Source: Egibacteraceae bacterium
GTDB taxonomy: Bacteria > Actinomycetota > Nitriliruptoria > Euzebyales > Egibacteraceae
NCBI GenBank assembly: GCA_030447925.1
Contig: JAUJNX010000001.1
Span: forward strand, 83,937 to 147,936
DNA length: 64,000 nucleotides
Direction: 5' to 3'
Position numbers and translations under genes: made by a program. Below, one piece after another: positions 18,517 to 26,256 of this stretch (positions within the stretch are counted from its first letter, which is position 1; the number at the start of each line of letters is the position of its first letter). The notes beneath the pieces are model-generated. The model did no database searches. It was not told the origin of the DNA and saw only the letters and a program-made list of their open reading frames with translations.

Positions 18517-18560
18517 GCTCCTGGTCGCCGCCCTGCCGCCTGCGGACCCCCTCCCCGCGC

Positions 18561-19121
18561 TCACCCGCCGTCCGCCCCAGATCGTGGCGCGGTCCGCCCG
18601 CCGGGCCCGGCCGGATCCGGACCGGCGTCGTCGCGGCCGGAACGGGACCCGGGTCCCTCTGCTGCGGTGCGCAGCCGGTCCATCACCCGGGTCAGGACGT
18701 CCAGCTCCTGAGCGGTGAGGTGGTCCAGGACGTGGGTCCGCAGCCCGCGGAGGTGCACGGCCAGCGCCCGTTCCAGTACCTCCGCGCCCTCGCCGGTGAG
18801 CACGGCCTCGGTCCCGCGCCGGTCGGTGCGGCACAGCGCCCGATCGATCAGGCCGGCCTTCTCCATGCGGTCCGCCAGCCGCGAGAGGCCGCTGTCGCTG
18901 AAGGAGATCTGCCGCGACAGCTCGACCATCCGCAGGCGCCGGTCTGGACTGCGCGCCAGGCGCAGGAGCACCTCGAACCAGGTCAGCGGGATGCCGACCT
19001 CGTCCTCGAGCTGCCGGCCGAGGGCCCCGGACACCCGGTTGGTGCCCTCGAGCACCAGCCCCCACGCGGTCACCGACGCGTCGTCGAGGTCGCTGATGGG
19101 TCCCGCGGCTGTCCTGGCCAT
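18561..19121 (-). CDS. MarR-family transcriptional regulator
   Basis: 186 aa. Winged-helix region: TWFEVLLRLARSPDRRLRMV, SFSDSGLSRLADRMEKAGLI, RTDRRGTEAVLT. Start set at the ATG at 19121, since the residues of a longer frame do not fit the family. It faces a secreted hydrolase and an F420-type reductase, and a perfect GTTGC-AG-GCAAC palindrome lies 35 bases upstream of its start, so it probably represses itself and the divergent genes. The ligand is unknown. The C-terminal 30 residues are a disordered, charged tail. Confidence 0.88.
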   Translation of the reverse strand: MARTAAGPISDLDDASVTAWGLVLEGTNRVSGALGRQLEDEVGIPLTWFEVLLRLARSPDRRLRMVELSRQISFSDSGLSRLADRMEKAGLIDRALCRTDRRGTEAVLTGEGAEVLERALAVHLRGLRTHVLDHLTAQELDVLTRVMDRLRTAAEGPGSRSGRDDAGPDPAGPGGRTAPRSGADGG

Positions 19122-19155
19122 GCCCGCAGGATACCTGTCTGAGCAGGGACTTGCA

Positions 19156-19167
19156 GTTGCAGGCAAC
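19156..19167. promoter_or_regulatory. MarR-type operator GTTGC-AG-GCAAC
   Basis: Perfect five-base arms with a two-base spacer lie in the divergent promoter between the MarR gene and the hydrolase. The GTTGC/GCAAC half-site form is common among MarR operators. Confidence 0.6.
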
Positions 19168-19263
19168 AGGATCTATGTTCCTGTCGTAGCAACGTTCTGC
19201 ATACGCAGGGAACAGACCTGACAGCCATGCACCGCGCACCACACCCGCGGACAGGAGAGCCCC

Positions 19264-20100
19264 ATGAAGCTGCGCAGCGTGATCACGGCCGGACTGCTGA
19301 CCATCGCGATCGGGGGTGGGGCGGTGGCGCTGGGCGCCGACCGCGCCGCCGCGGGACCCGACGTCATCACCCCGACCGACGCCCCGGTGCTCCCGCCGGT
19401 CACGGCACCGGAGGAGGCCGAGGAGGAGGGTCGCTACGTCTACGACCGCCCGACCCCGCAGAACTCGGTGCTCCTCCTGGTCGACCACCAGGTCGGCCTG
19501 ATGTCCGGCGTGCAGGACTTCACGTCGCTGGCCGAGTACAAGAACAACGTCGTCGCCCTGGCCAAGACCGCCAAGGCGATGGACATCCCGGTCGTCCTGA
19601 CCAGCAGCAACGCGCAGTGGCAGAACGGCGACCTGCTCCCCGAGCTCACGGAGCTGTTCCCCGACGCCCCGGTCCTGCGCCGGACCGGCATCATCAACGC
19701 CTACGAGGACCCCAACGTCCGCGCGGCGATCGAGGAGACCGGCCGCGACCACGTGCTCGTCGCCGGTGTGACGCTGGGCACCTGCACGGCCTTCCCGACG
19801 CTGTCGATGCTGCAGGACGGCTACCAGGTCTTCCCGGTCGTGGACGCCGCCGGGGCGTGGAGCCGCTACGAGGCCGACGCCGCGATCACGCGGATGACCG
19901 CGGCCGGCGCGGAGCCCGTGTCGGTCTTCGCCCTGCTCGCCGAGCTCCAGTACGACTGGCGCAACCCGACCAACACCGCAGCCGGTGAGGTCTTCCGCGA
20001 GCACCTCCCCGAGTACGGCCTGGTCATGGACCAGTTCTGGACCACCGTCGACCCGGAGGCGCGACCCGAGGACCCCTTCGGCCTCACCCCGCGCCCCTGA
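19264..20100 (+). CDS. Secreted isochorismatase-family cysteine hydrolase
   Basis: 278 aa with an N-terminal signal peptide (VITAGLLTIAIGGGAVALGA) and an acidic linker. The isochorismatase-like fold has the catalytic Asp in LLLVDHQVGLMSG and the nucleophile Cys in VAGVTLGTCTAFPTLSMLQ. The usual catalytic Lys is not evident: the matching segment reads RRTGIINAYEDP, with Arg. Export is unusual for this family. Substrate unknown; amide or nitrile-like small molecules are typical. It is followed by the F420-type reductase 50 bases on, and both likely answer to the MarR operator. Confidence 0.85.
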   Translation: MKLRSVITAGLLTIAIGGGAVALGADRAAAGPDVITPTDAPVLPPVTAPEEAEEEGRYVYDRPTPQNSVLLLVDHQVGLMSGVQDFTSLAEYKNNVVALAKTAKAMDIPVVLTSSNAQWQNGDLLPELTELFPDAPVLRRTGIINAYEDPNVRAAIEETGRDHVLVAGVTLGTCTAFPTLSMLQDGYQVFPVVDAAGAWSRYEADAAITRMTAAGAEPVSVFALLAELQYDWRNPTNTAAGEVFREHLPEYGLVMDQFWTTVDPEARPEDPFGLTPRP

Positions 20101-20150
20101 GCGCCCGCACCCGACCCCGCGATCCCCACGACACACGAGGAGCAGCAGCC

Positions 20151-20813
20151 ATGACAGTCAGCATCATCGGCGCCGGCACCATGGGCCAGGCCCTGGCACG
20201 GCGGTTCACCACGGCGGGCGAGACCGTGCTCCTGGCCAGCCAGGACAGCGGTAAGACCGCGAAGGTGGCGGAGGAGGCCGCCCGCGGCGTCAACGGCACG
20301 GCCGAGGTCGTCGACGTCGCCCGAGCCATCAGCAGCGGCGACGTCGTGATCTTCGCGACCTGGTACCCCGTCACCCGCGACCTGGCGGCTCGCCACGCCG
20401 CCGCACTCAAGGGCAAGGTCGTGGTCGACATCAGCAACCCGTTCAACGAGTCGTTCGACGGCCTGACCACCGACGCGTCGACCAGCGCGGCGGAGCAGAT
20501 CGCCGCCGCGGCCCCCGGCGCCCGGCTGGTCAAGGCGTTCAACACCACCTTCGCGCCGGTGCTCGCTGCCGGCGAGATCGGCGGCGGTCCCGCCGAGGTC
20601 CTGCTGGCCGGTGACGACGAGGCCGCCAAGGCGGCGGTCGCCGACCTCGCCCGGCGGACCGGACTGACCGTGATCGACGCGGGCGCGCTGTCCAACGCCC
20701 GCACCCTGGAGCGCATGACGCTGCTGCTCGTCGAGCTGCAGGGCCGCTACGGCCTGGCGTTCCAGGCCGCCTTCCGCCTCGTCCCCGGTGACCCCGCGGC
20801 AACCGCCGCCTGA
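20151..20813 (+). CDS. F420-dependent NADP oxidoreductase-like protein
   Basis: 220 aa Rossmann protein. The dinucleotide-binding start is MTVSIIGAGTMGQALARRF, and the family block is GKVVVDISNPFNESFDG with KAFNTTFAPVLAAGE. Relatives transfer hydride between NADPH and F420, but many members of this family have other substrates. GAGGAG stands ten bases before the ATG. It is second in the unit controlled by the MarR region. Confidence 0.85.
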   Translation: MTVSIIGAGTMGQALARRFTTAGETVLLASQDSGKTAKVAEEAARGVNGTAEVVDVARAISSGDVVIFATWYPVTRDLAARHAAALKGKVVVDISNPFNESFDGLTTDASTSAAEQIAAAAPGARLVKAFNTTFAPVLAAGEIGGGPAEVLLAGDDEAAKAAVADLARRTGLTVIDAGALSNARTLERMTLLLVELQGRYGLAFQAAFRLVPGDPAATAA

Positions 20814-20968
20814 CCCGCGGCGGCCCACCGCGCCCCCCGCCGGCCGCCCCCTCCCCCTTCGAGAGGAGCGCGCCAAGATACCCCTACGTCGCCTCAAACA
20901 ACCGGGGCGGTTAGGACGCCCCCTGGGACGATACCTCCCGTTCTAAGGCGGGGCCGTACGCTTCCCGG

Positions 20969-21388
20969 GTGTGGCCCCCGAAACCCCCCCGGGGCGCCGC
21001 GTTCCTCCGAGCCGAGGGTGGCAGTGGCGCCAACCACCACGATCTCGGCCTGTTCGCCGTCGGTCCCGACGCCGCCCTCCAGCAGGCCGGGCAGGTGGGG
21101 CTCTACCACCTGGCCTGGGAGGTCGACACCATCGAGGACCTCGCCGGCGCCCGCGACACGCTGGCCCGGCTGGGGGCGCTCACCGGCCAGTCCAGCCACG
21201 GCGCGACGAAGTCGGTCTACGGCGCGGATCCCGACGGCAACCAGTTCGAGGTCATGTGGATGCTCCCCCGCGCGGCGTGGGGCGCCCACGAGCACAGCGC
21301 GCCCGTGGAGCGCCTGGACTGGGACGCCGAGCTGGCCCGCTGGGGCGACCGCGGCACGGTCGCCGCCGGCCGCCCGACGAACCCGTAG
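20969..21388 (+). pseudogene. VOC/glyoxalase-like protein lacking its N-terminal module
   Basis: 139 aa from a GTG. It reads AAFLRAEGGSGANHHDLGLF, QVGLYHLAWEVDTIEDLAGA, SVYGADPDGNQFEVMWML, which is the second half of a vicinal oxygen chelate domain, with the His and Glu of the metal site. The first beta-alpha-beta module that normally precedes it is absent, and no such sequence was found upstream. The 155 bases before it hold no ribosome site. Probably a 5'-truncated gene; a short functional form is possible. Confidence 0.55.
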
Positions 21389-21488
21389 GGCGCATCGTCG
21401 CAGCGATGGGCGCCGTCCCCTCCCGGTGGAGCCGGTCCCCGGGGGCGGGGGACGGCGCTCGCGCAGCCGGGCGGGCGGGCGGGCGGGC

Positions 21489-22025
21489 TCAGCGGAAGCC
21501 GAGGGGGGCGCCGGAGGAGCGGCGGTGCTCGAACTCCGCGCGGACGCGGTCGTCCTTGCGCTGCACCTTCGCGGCCTGCTCGTCCCGGAAGTCGTCGTAG
21601 CGGGCCCGCAGGTCGGGGTCGGCGGCGGCGAGGATGCGGACGGCGAGCAGGCCGGCGTTGCGGCCCCCGTCCACGGCCACGGTGGCGACCGGGACGCCCG
21701 AGGCCATCTGCGCGATCGCCAGCAGCGCGTCGAACCCGGCCAGCGGGGTGGCCGCGATGGGCACCCCGATCACCGGCAGCGAGGTGACCGCGGCCAGCAC
21801 CCCCGGCAGGTGGGCGGCGGCGGCGGCGCCGGCGATCAGGACCTTCAGCCCGCGCCCGGCGGCGTCGCGCGCCCAGCCCAGCGCGACCTCGGGGTTGCCG
21901 TCGGCCGCCAGCACCCGCACCTCGCTGCCGACGTCGAAGGCGTTCAGGGCGTCCACGGCGGGGCGCAGGACCTCCAGGTCGCTGTCGCTGCCCATCGCCA
22001 CCCCGACCTCGACCCGGTCCATCAT
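21489..22025 (-). CDS. PurE-like protein lacking the catalytic AHRTP motif
   Basis: 178 aa, PurE-sized. PurE rearranges N5-CAIR to CAIR. Family blocks are VGVAMGSDSDLEVLRPAVDA, LIAGAAAAAHLPGVLAAVTS, LPVIGVPI and NAGLLAVRIL. At the position of the conserved SAHRTP the protein reads AADGNP (residues 40-45), so the catalytic His and following Arg are replaced by Asp and Gly. GGAGGTGC precedes the tandem ATGs. It stands alone, without purK. It may be an active variant, or a PurE relative with another substrate. Confidence 0.75.
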   Translation of the reverse strand: MMDRVEVGVAMGSDSDLEVLRPAVDALNAFDVGSEVRVLAADGNPEVALGWARDAAGRGLKVLIAGAAAAAHLPGVLAAVTSLPVIGVPIAATPLAGFDALLAIAQMASGVPVATVAVDGGRNAGLLAVRILAAADPDLRARYDDFRDEQAAKVQRKDDRVRAEFEHRRSSGAPLGFR

Positions 22026-22142
22026 CCCTGCGCACCTCCCCGCCGGTCCGGCCCCTCCCGGGGTCCCCGCGAGCCTACCCCTCGGCGGTGACGGATCGAC
22101 CCGGGGCGGCGCGGGCCGCCCGCGAGGTCCCCAATCCTAGGG

Positions 22143-22796
22143 ATGACGGACAGGTCGGGCGGGCGGACGCTGGCGACCATGACGGGTGACGGCGGGCGAC
22201 GGGTGACGCGGCGGCAGGTGCTGGAGGGGGCGCTGGCCGCCGGCGCGGTCGCGCTGGTCGGCGGGATGGCGGTGACCGGCCGCGGGCGCGCAACGGTCGC
22301 CCAGCCGTCGGCGACCTCCGTCGCCCTGGCCGGCGCGCTGACCATGCTGCGCCTGGAGTGCGACTACTGGCAGCGGGGGCTCGACGCGGCGATCCTGTCC
22401 GGCCGCGACCTGGAGATCGCGACCGAGATCGCCGCCCACGCCGTCGAGCAGCGCGCGCTGGTCGAGGGGGCGCTGGCCGACCTGGGCGAGCGGGCCCCCG
22501 CGACCGGCGGCTACGCCTTCCCGCCCGAGGTGCTCGCGTCGCGCGACGCGTTCCTGGGCCTGGGCGCGGACCTCGAGGCGCTGTGGGCCGGGGGCCTCCA
22601 GGGGCTGCTGCCCGCGATCGACGACCCCGGCGTGTTCGCGGCCGCCGCGGCCATCGCCGGGGTCAAGTCCCGCCACGCCGCCGTCGTCGCCGCCCTCGCC
22701 GGCCGGGACCCGCTGCCCGCGCCCATCGAGCAGCCCCTGACCCTCGCCGCCACCCTCGACCGCATCGCCGCCTACCGCGACGTCGGCGGGGGGTAG
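22143..22796 (+). CDS. Tat-exported ferritin-like domain protein
   Basis: 217 aa. A twin-arginine signal (VTRRQVLEGALAAGAVALVG) precedes an all-helical domain with spaced acidic residues and histidines (LRLECDYWQRGLDAAILSGR, EIATEIAAHAVEQRALVEG, AGVKSRHAAVVAALAGRDP). This resembles exported ferritin-like (DUF4439-type) proteins. Metal binding is inferred and not certain. It is divergent from the purE-like gene. Confidence 0.65.
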   Translation: MTDRSGGRTLATMTGDGGRRVTRRQVLEGALAAGAVALVGGMAVTGRGRATVAQPSATSVALAGALTMLRLECDYWQRGLDAAILSGRDLEIATEIAAHAVEQRALVEGALADLGERAPATGGYAFPPEVLASRDAFLGLGADLEALWAGGLQGLLPAIDDPGVFAAAAAIAGVKSRHAAVVAALAGRDPLPAPIEQPLTLAATLDRIAAYRDVGGG

Positions 22797-22830
22797 GGCG
22801 CGGGGGCGTCCCCGCACCCCTCCCGCGCGG

Positions 22831-22834
22831 CTAG
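22831..22834. repeat. CTAG target-site duplication, left copy
   Basis: CTAG directly precedes the left inverted repeat of the IS; the same four bases follow the right repeat at 23908-23911. Confidence 0.75.
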
Positions 22835-23907
22835 GGCGTGTCTGACGAAGGTGGTTGCGCGGGTTTGGGGGTGCGGGCCGGTAGACCGGCGGCATGCAGA
22901 GTCGTCATGATCTTTCGGATGCGGAGTGGGCGGTGATCGAGCCGTTGCTGCCGGATGCCACGCCGCGGCGGGGGCCGGTGGCGGGATCACCGGCAGGTGG
23001 TCAACGGGGTGGTGTGGCGGGCCCGGACGGGGTGTCCGTGGCGGGACTTGCCGCCTGGGTATGGGCCGTGGCAGACGGTGTATGAGCGGCATCGCCGCTG
23101 GTCTGGCGACGGGACGTGGGAGCGGGTGCTGGACGGGCTGCGGGTCGGCTGTGACGCCGGGGAGGGCGAGTGGACGGTGGGGATCGACTCGACGGTGGTG
23201 CGGGCGCATCAGCACGCCGCCGGCGCCCGCCACGCCCCGCCCGCCGACGTGCCCGCCGCCCGGCTGGTCGGCGTGCTGGAGGGTGTGGCGGGACCCTCCG
23301 GTCCCACAGGGGGCGCTACCGAATCACAACGATCCGCCGCCTGACCGCACTGACGGTGACGTTGGTGACCGCCGGTCGCGGCGGCGGGCGGATCGGGAGG
23401 GGATCGGGCGGTCCCGCGGCGGGCTGAGCACCAAGATCCATCTGCTGGCCGACGCCCGCGCCAGGCCGCTGGCCAGGGTCACCACCGCCGGCCAGCGCGG
23501 CGACGCGCTGGCCGCCGGGCCGCTGCTGGACCGGCTCAAGGTCCGCCGGCCAGGGCGGGCCGCCCGCGGACCCGGCCGGGCCGGCTGCTGGGCGACAAGG
23601 CCTACTCCAACCGGGCGCTACGCGCCCAGCTGCGCCGCCGGCGCGTCCGGGCGGTGATCCCCGAACCGGCCGACCAGCAGGCCAACCGGCGCCGCCGCGG
23701 CAGCACCGGCGGCCGCCCTCCCGTCTTTGACGCCCAGGTCTACAAGCAGCGCAACAGCACCGAGCGGTGCGTCAACAAGATCAAGGCCTACCGGGCGGTC
23801 GCGATGCGCACCGACAAACGCCTGTACGTCTTCGAAGGCACCATCGACGTCGCCTCCATGCGCATCTGGACCCGCGACCTCACCCGCCACCATCCGTCAG
23901 ACACGCT
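22835..23907 (+). mobile_element. IS5-family (IS427-like) insertion sequence, inactive
   Basis: The left end begins GGCGTGTCTGACGAAGGTGG and the right end, read inward, AGCGTGTCTGACGGATGGTG, nearly perfect terminal inverted repeats. The flanking CTAG duplication is typical of the IS427 group. The element is about 1.07 kb with one transposase gene, broken by three frame changes. It inserted at the stop codon of the DUF2382 gene and left that protein intact. Confidence 0.85.
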
Positions 23908-23911
23908 CTAG
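22894..23911 (+). pseudogene. IS5-family transposase, multiply frameshifted
   Basis: The protein can be followed through several frames: SDAEWAVIEPLLPDATPRRG, then HRQVVNGVVWRARTGCPWRD and WTVGIDSTVVRAHQHAAG (first catalytic Asp), then GRSRGGLSTKIHLLAD, then LLGDKAYSNRALRAQLRR (second Asp) and RNSTERCVNKIKAYRAVAMR (Glu). Frame changes fall near 22960-22990, 23290-23330 and 23570-23590. Two look like one-base gains and one like a one-base loss. A single programmed frameshift is known in this family, but three are not. Its TAG stop lies in the target duplication. Confidence 0.8.
23908..23911. repeat. CTAG target-site duplication, right copy, read as stop codons on both strands
   Basis: On the plus strand TAG at 23909-23911 ends the transposase; on the minus strand TAG at 23910-23908 ends the DUF2382 gene. 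Confidence 0.75.
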
Positions 23912-24465
23912 CGCTCCTCGGGCTCGTCCGGCCCGCCCACGTCGATGCGCTCGTAGCGGAGCTCGTCGGACACCTCGACCTGCTCGCGGGCGGTCCGGGT
24001 CTCCACGCGGACCCGCTCGGTGGGCACGACCTCCTTCTCGACGACGGGCACCTGCTCGCGCAGCGTCACCTCGTGGGTCGCCTCGCCGAGCTCCCGGCCG
24101 CCCAGGGCGTCGCGGTCGGCCTCGGGGATGGGCTCGCGGACGACCTCGACCTCGTCGCGCTCCAGCTCCACCGCGGCCGTCACCGGCTCGGACACGACCT
24201 GCTTCTCCAGCCGGACGGTGCCGGCCTCGCGGGTCTCGGCCCCGACCCGCAGCCGCTCCTCCGACCGGATCATCTCCTCGCCGCCCTGCTCGGGCGCGGG
24301 CGCCGCGGGTGCCGTGCGCGCCCCGCCACCGGGCCCGCGGAGCGCCTCGACCAGCTCCGCCTTGTGCATCTGGGCCTCCCCGTCGATGCCCCGCTCCTGC
24401 GCCAGCCGGCGCAGCTCCGGCAGGTGCAGGTCCTCGAGGGCCCGGCCACCCTTGTCCTCGTCCAC
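23908..24465 (-). CDS. DUF2382 (YsnF-type) protein with N-terminal Rho-N/SAP-like motif
   Basis: 185 aa. Residues of about 8-42 match a Rho-N/SAP-like helix pair (DLHLPELRRLAQERGI, KAELVEALRG). Residues of about 65-175 are the charged DUF2382 stress-protein domain (RSEERLRVGAETREAGTVRL, LREQVPVVEKEVVPTERVRV). A role in general stress tolerance is inferred from family context. The GTG at 24465 is preferred because AGGAGG stands close upstream. The stop codon lies in the target duplication of the adjoining IS. Confidence 0.85.
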   Translation of the reverse strand: MDEDKGGRALEDLHLPELRRLAQERGIDGEAQMHKAELVEALRGPGGGARTAPAAPAPEQGGEEMIRSEERLRVGAETREAGTVRLEKQVVSEPVTAAVELERDEVEVVREPIPEADRDALGGRELGEATHEVTLREQVPVVEKEVVPTERVRVETRTAREQVEVSDELRYERIDVGGPDEPEER

Positions 24466-24538
24466 ATCCCCTCCTCGATCGGTTCCCGGCGGCCGCATAC
24501 CCCGCCCGCAGCCCGCCGATCGAGCCCCCAGGTGGTCG

Positions 24539-25486
24539 TCAGGCCGGGTCGGGGCGGGGGCGGCGGCCGGCGCCGGCGGGGCCGCCGCCGCGGGCGTGCT
24601 CGTCGGCGAGGTCGTAGCCGGCGCGCTGCAGCGCCGCGATGGCGCGCTCCAGGGGCTGCGGTGCGGGCAGGGTCGCCCAGGCGTCGGGCCGGTCCAGCGC
24701 GGTGGTCAGCGTGAAGGCCGCGGGGTCCAGGTCGTCGCCGACCTCGTCCCAGGTGATCGGCATCGACACCGTCCCGGTCGGGGTGGCCCGGGGGCTCCAC
24801 GGGGCGACCATGGTCTGCGCCTGCCCGTTGCGCGACCAGTCCAGCAGGAGCCGGTCGCCGCGGTCGGCCTTGCGCATCGCCACGGTGAGGTCGTCGGGGT
24901 GGCGGTCGGCGCAGGCGCGCGCGACGCCCAGGCCGAACCCGCGGGCCGTGGGGAAGTCGTAGCGGCGCTCGATCGGCACGACCAGGTGCAGGCCGCGCTT
25001 GCCGGAGGTCTTCACCGCGGCGACCAGGCCCAGCTCGTCGAGGACCTCGCGCAGCCGGTGCGCCGCGACCGGCGCCGTGACCGACCCCTCGCCGGGGTCC
25101 AGGTCGAACACCAGCAGGTCGGGCCGGTCGTCGCGGTCGGCGGTGACCAGCATCTCGTGCAGCTCGAGCGCGTTCTGGTTGGCCATCCAGCGCAGGTCGT
25201 CGGCCTTCTCCGCCAGCGCGTAGGCCACGCTGCGCGACGAGCTGGGCGTCCACTCGACGTGGCGGGGGAGCCACGCGGGGGCCGATGCGGGCAGGTTCTT
25301 CTGCACGAAGCCGTCCCCGTCGACCCCGCGGTTGTAGCGCACCAGCGTGAGCGGGCGGCCCGCGACGTGGGGGAGCATGCGGTCGGCGACGCGCTCGAGG
25401 TAGTGCCAGAGGTCGGCCTTGGTCAGGCCCGCCTCCGGGTAGAGCACCTTGTCGGGATGGGACAGCTGCGGCGGCGCGTCGCTCAT
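24539..25486 (-). CDS. LigD-type polymerase/primase domain protein
   Basis: 315 aa, a stand-alone polymerase domain of the LigD family, which fills gaps and adds nucleotides during bacterial non-homologous end joining. Visible motifs are YPEAGLTKADLWHYLERVAD, the catalytic DLDP in LLVFDLDPGEG, KTSGKRGLHLVVP, and the late Asp region RADRGDRLLLDWSRNG (seen as KADRGDRLLLDWSRNG). No ligase or Ku gene is in the window. It overlaps acyP by four bases (ATGA). Confidence 0.9.
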   Translation of the reverse strand: MSDAPPQLSHPDKVLYPEAGLTKADLWHYLERVADRMLPHVAGRPLTLVRYNRGVDGDGFVQKNLPASAPAWLPRHVEWTPSSSRSVAYALAEKADDLRWMANQNALELHEMLVTADRDDRPDLLVFDLDPGEGSVTAPVAAHRLREVLDELGLVAAVKTSGKRGLHLVVPIERRYDFPTARGFGLGVARACADRHPDDLTVAMRKADRGDRLLLDWSRNGQAQTMVAPWSPRATPTGTVSMPITWDEVGDDLDPAAFTLTTALDRPDAWATLPAPQPLERAIAALQRAGYDLADEHARGGGPAGAGRRPRPDPA

Positions 25487-25758
25487 CGCTGGGCGAACCC
25501 CTCCTCGTGGGCGACGGGCGGGAGCTCGCGCGTCGCGACGTCGGTCACCCGCGCGGCCGGCGGGCCCTCCGCGACGTAGCCGAGCAGGTCGCGCACCCGG
25601 TCCGCGGGCCCCTGCACCTCGGCCTCGACCCGCCCGTCGGGCAGGTTGCGCACCCAGCCGGTCAGGCCGCGCCGGGCCGCCTCGTCGCGGGTGGACGAGC
25701 GGAACCAGACGCCCTGCACGCGGCCGGACACCAGCACGTGGACCCGGGTCGTTGTCAT
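25483..25758 (-). CDS. acyP: Acylphosphatase
   Basis: 91 aa, family length. Hydrolyses acyl phosphates. The active-site region is VSGRVQGVWFRSSTRDEAAR, with the catalytic Arg, and GWVRNLPDGRVEAEVQGPAD holds the catalytic Asn. The start is the ATG at 25758; no ribosome site is visible, so the transcript may be leaderless. The ATGA overlap with the ligD-type gene implies coupled translation. Confidence 0.93.
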   Translation of the reverse strand: MTTTRVHVLVSGRVQGVWFRSSTRDEAARRGLTGWVRNLPDGRVEAEVQGPADRVRDLLGYVAEGPPAARVTDVATRELPPVAHEEGFAQR

Positions 25759-25830
25759 CGTCGAGGCGTAGCGGTACCCATCCGCGGGGAGCCCTACGTT
25801 CCGGGCTGCGCAGTCGAGGAGGGGTAGGTC

Positions 25831-26256
25831 ATGTGGGTGTTCCTGGGTCGCTGGATCCGCCGGTACCTGCTGGTGGCGGTGGCACTGCCCATCGCGGGGC
25901 GGCTGCTCGGCGCCATCGGGCAGCGCGCGGAGCGCCGCACGGGGCCCAACCTGGCGACGCGCGGGCTGCGCGGCGGCGGGGACTGGCTGTCGGCGCGGAG
26001 CAGCGGGCCGGTGGCGCGCCGCCCGAACCGGCGCCGCGGCCCCGGGGCGGAGCCCCCCCCCCAGCGTAGACAGCTCCCCCCCAATCGGACGAAAGCTGCG
26101 GAGTGGCCAGGGCGGCGCCGTCGCGCGCCCGGTTCGGCGGGGCGGTCGTGGCGGCCGTCGTCGTCGCGGGGGCCGCGCTCGCGCTGCGCCCCCTGGCCGG
26201 CGAGGTCGGCGGGCGCCTGCCCGGACCCGGCGTCGTCGCCGGCGTCGTCGCGCTGA
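25831..26256 (+). CDS. Small membrane protein with probable frameshift at a C10 run
   Basis: The frame begins MWVFLGRWIRRYLLVAVALP, one membrane helix followed by a basic soluble part (RRTGPNLATRGLRGGGDWL). GAGGAGG lies ahead of the ATG. As written the frame runs 141 codons and overlaps the next gene by 154 bases, with a meaningless tail. Adding one C to the ten-C run at 26053-26062 would end the protein at the TAG now at 26067-26069, giving about 79 residues. No family recognised. Confidence 0.55.
   Translation: MWVFLGRWIRRYLLVAVALPIAGRLLGAIGQRAERRTGPNLATRGLRGGGDWLSARSSGPVARRPNRRRGPGAEPPPQRRQLPPNRTKAAEWPGRRRRAPGSAGRSWRPSSSRGPRSRCAPWPARSAGACPDPASSPASSR

Noticed and set aside
23908..24465. 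DUF2382 gene cut short by the IS
   Set aside because: The target duplication restores the TAG in frame at a natural-looking end (DEPEER), so there is no sign of truncation.
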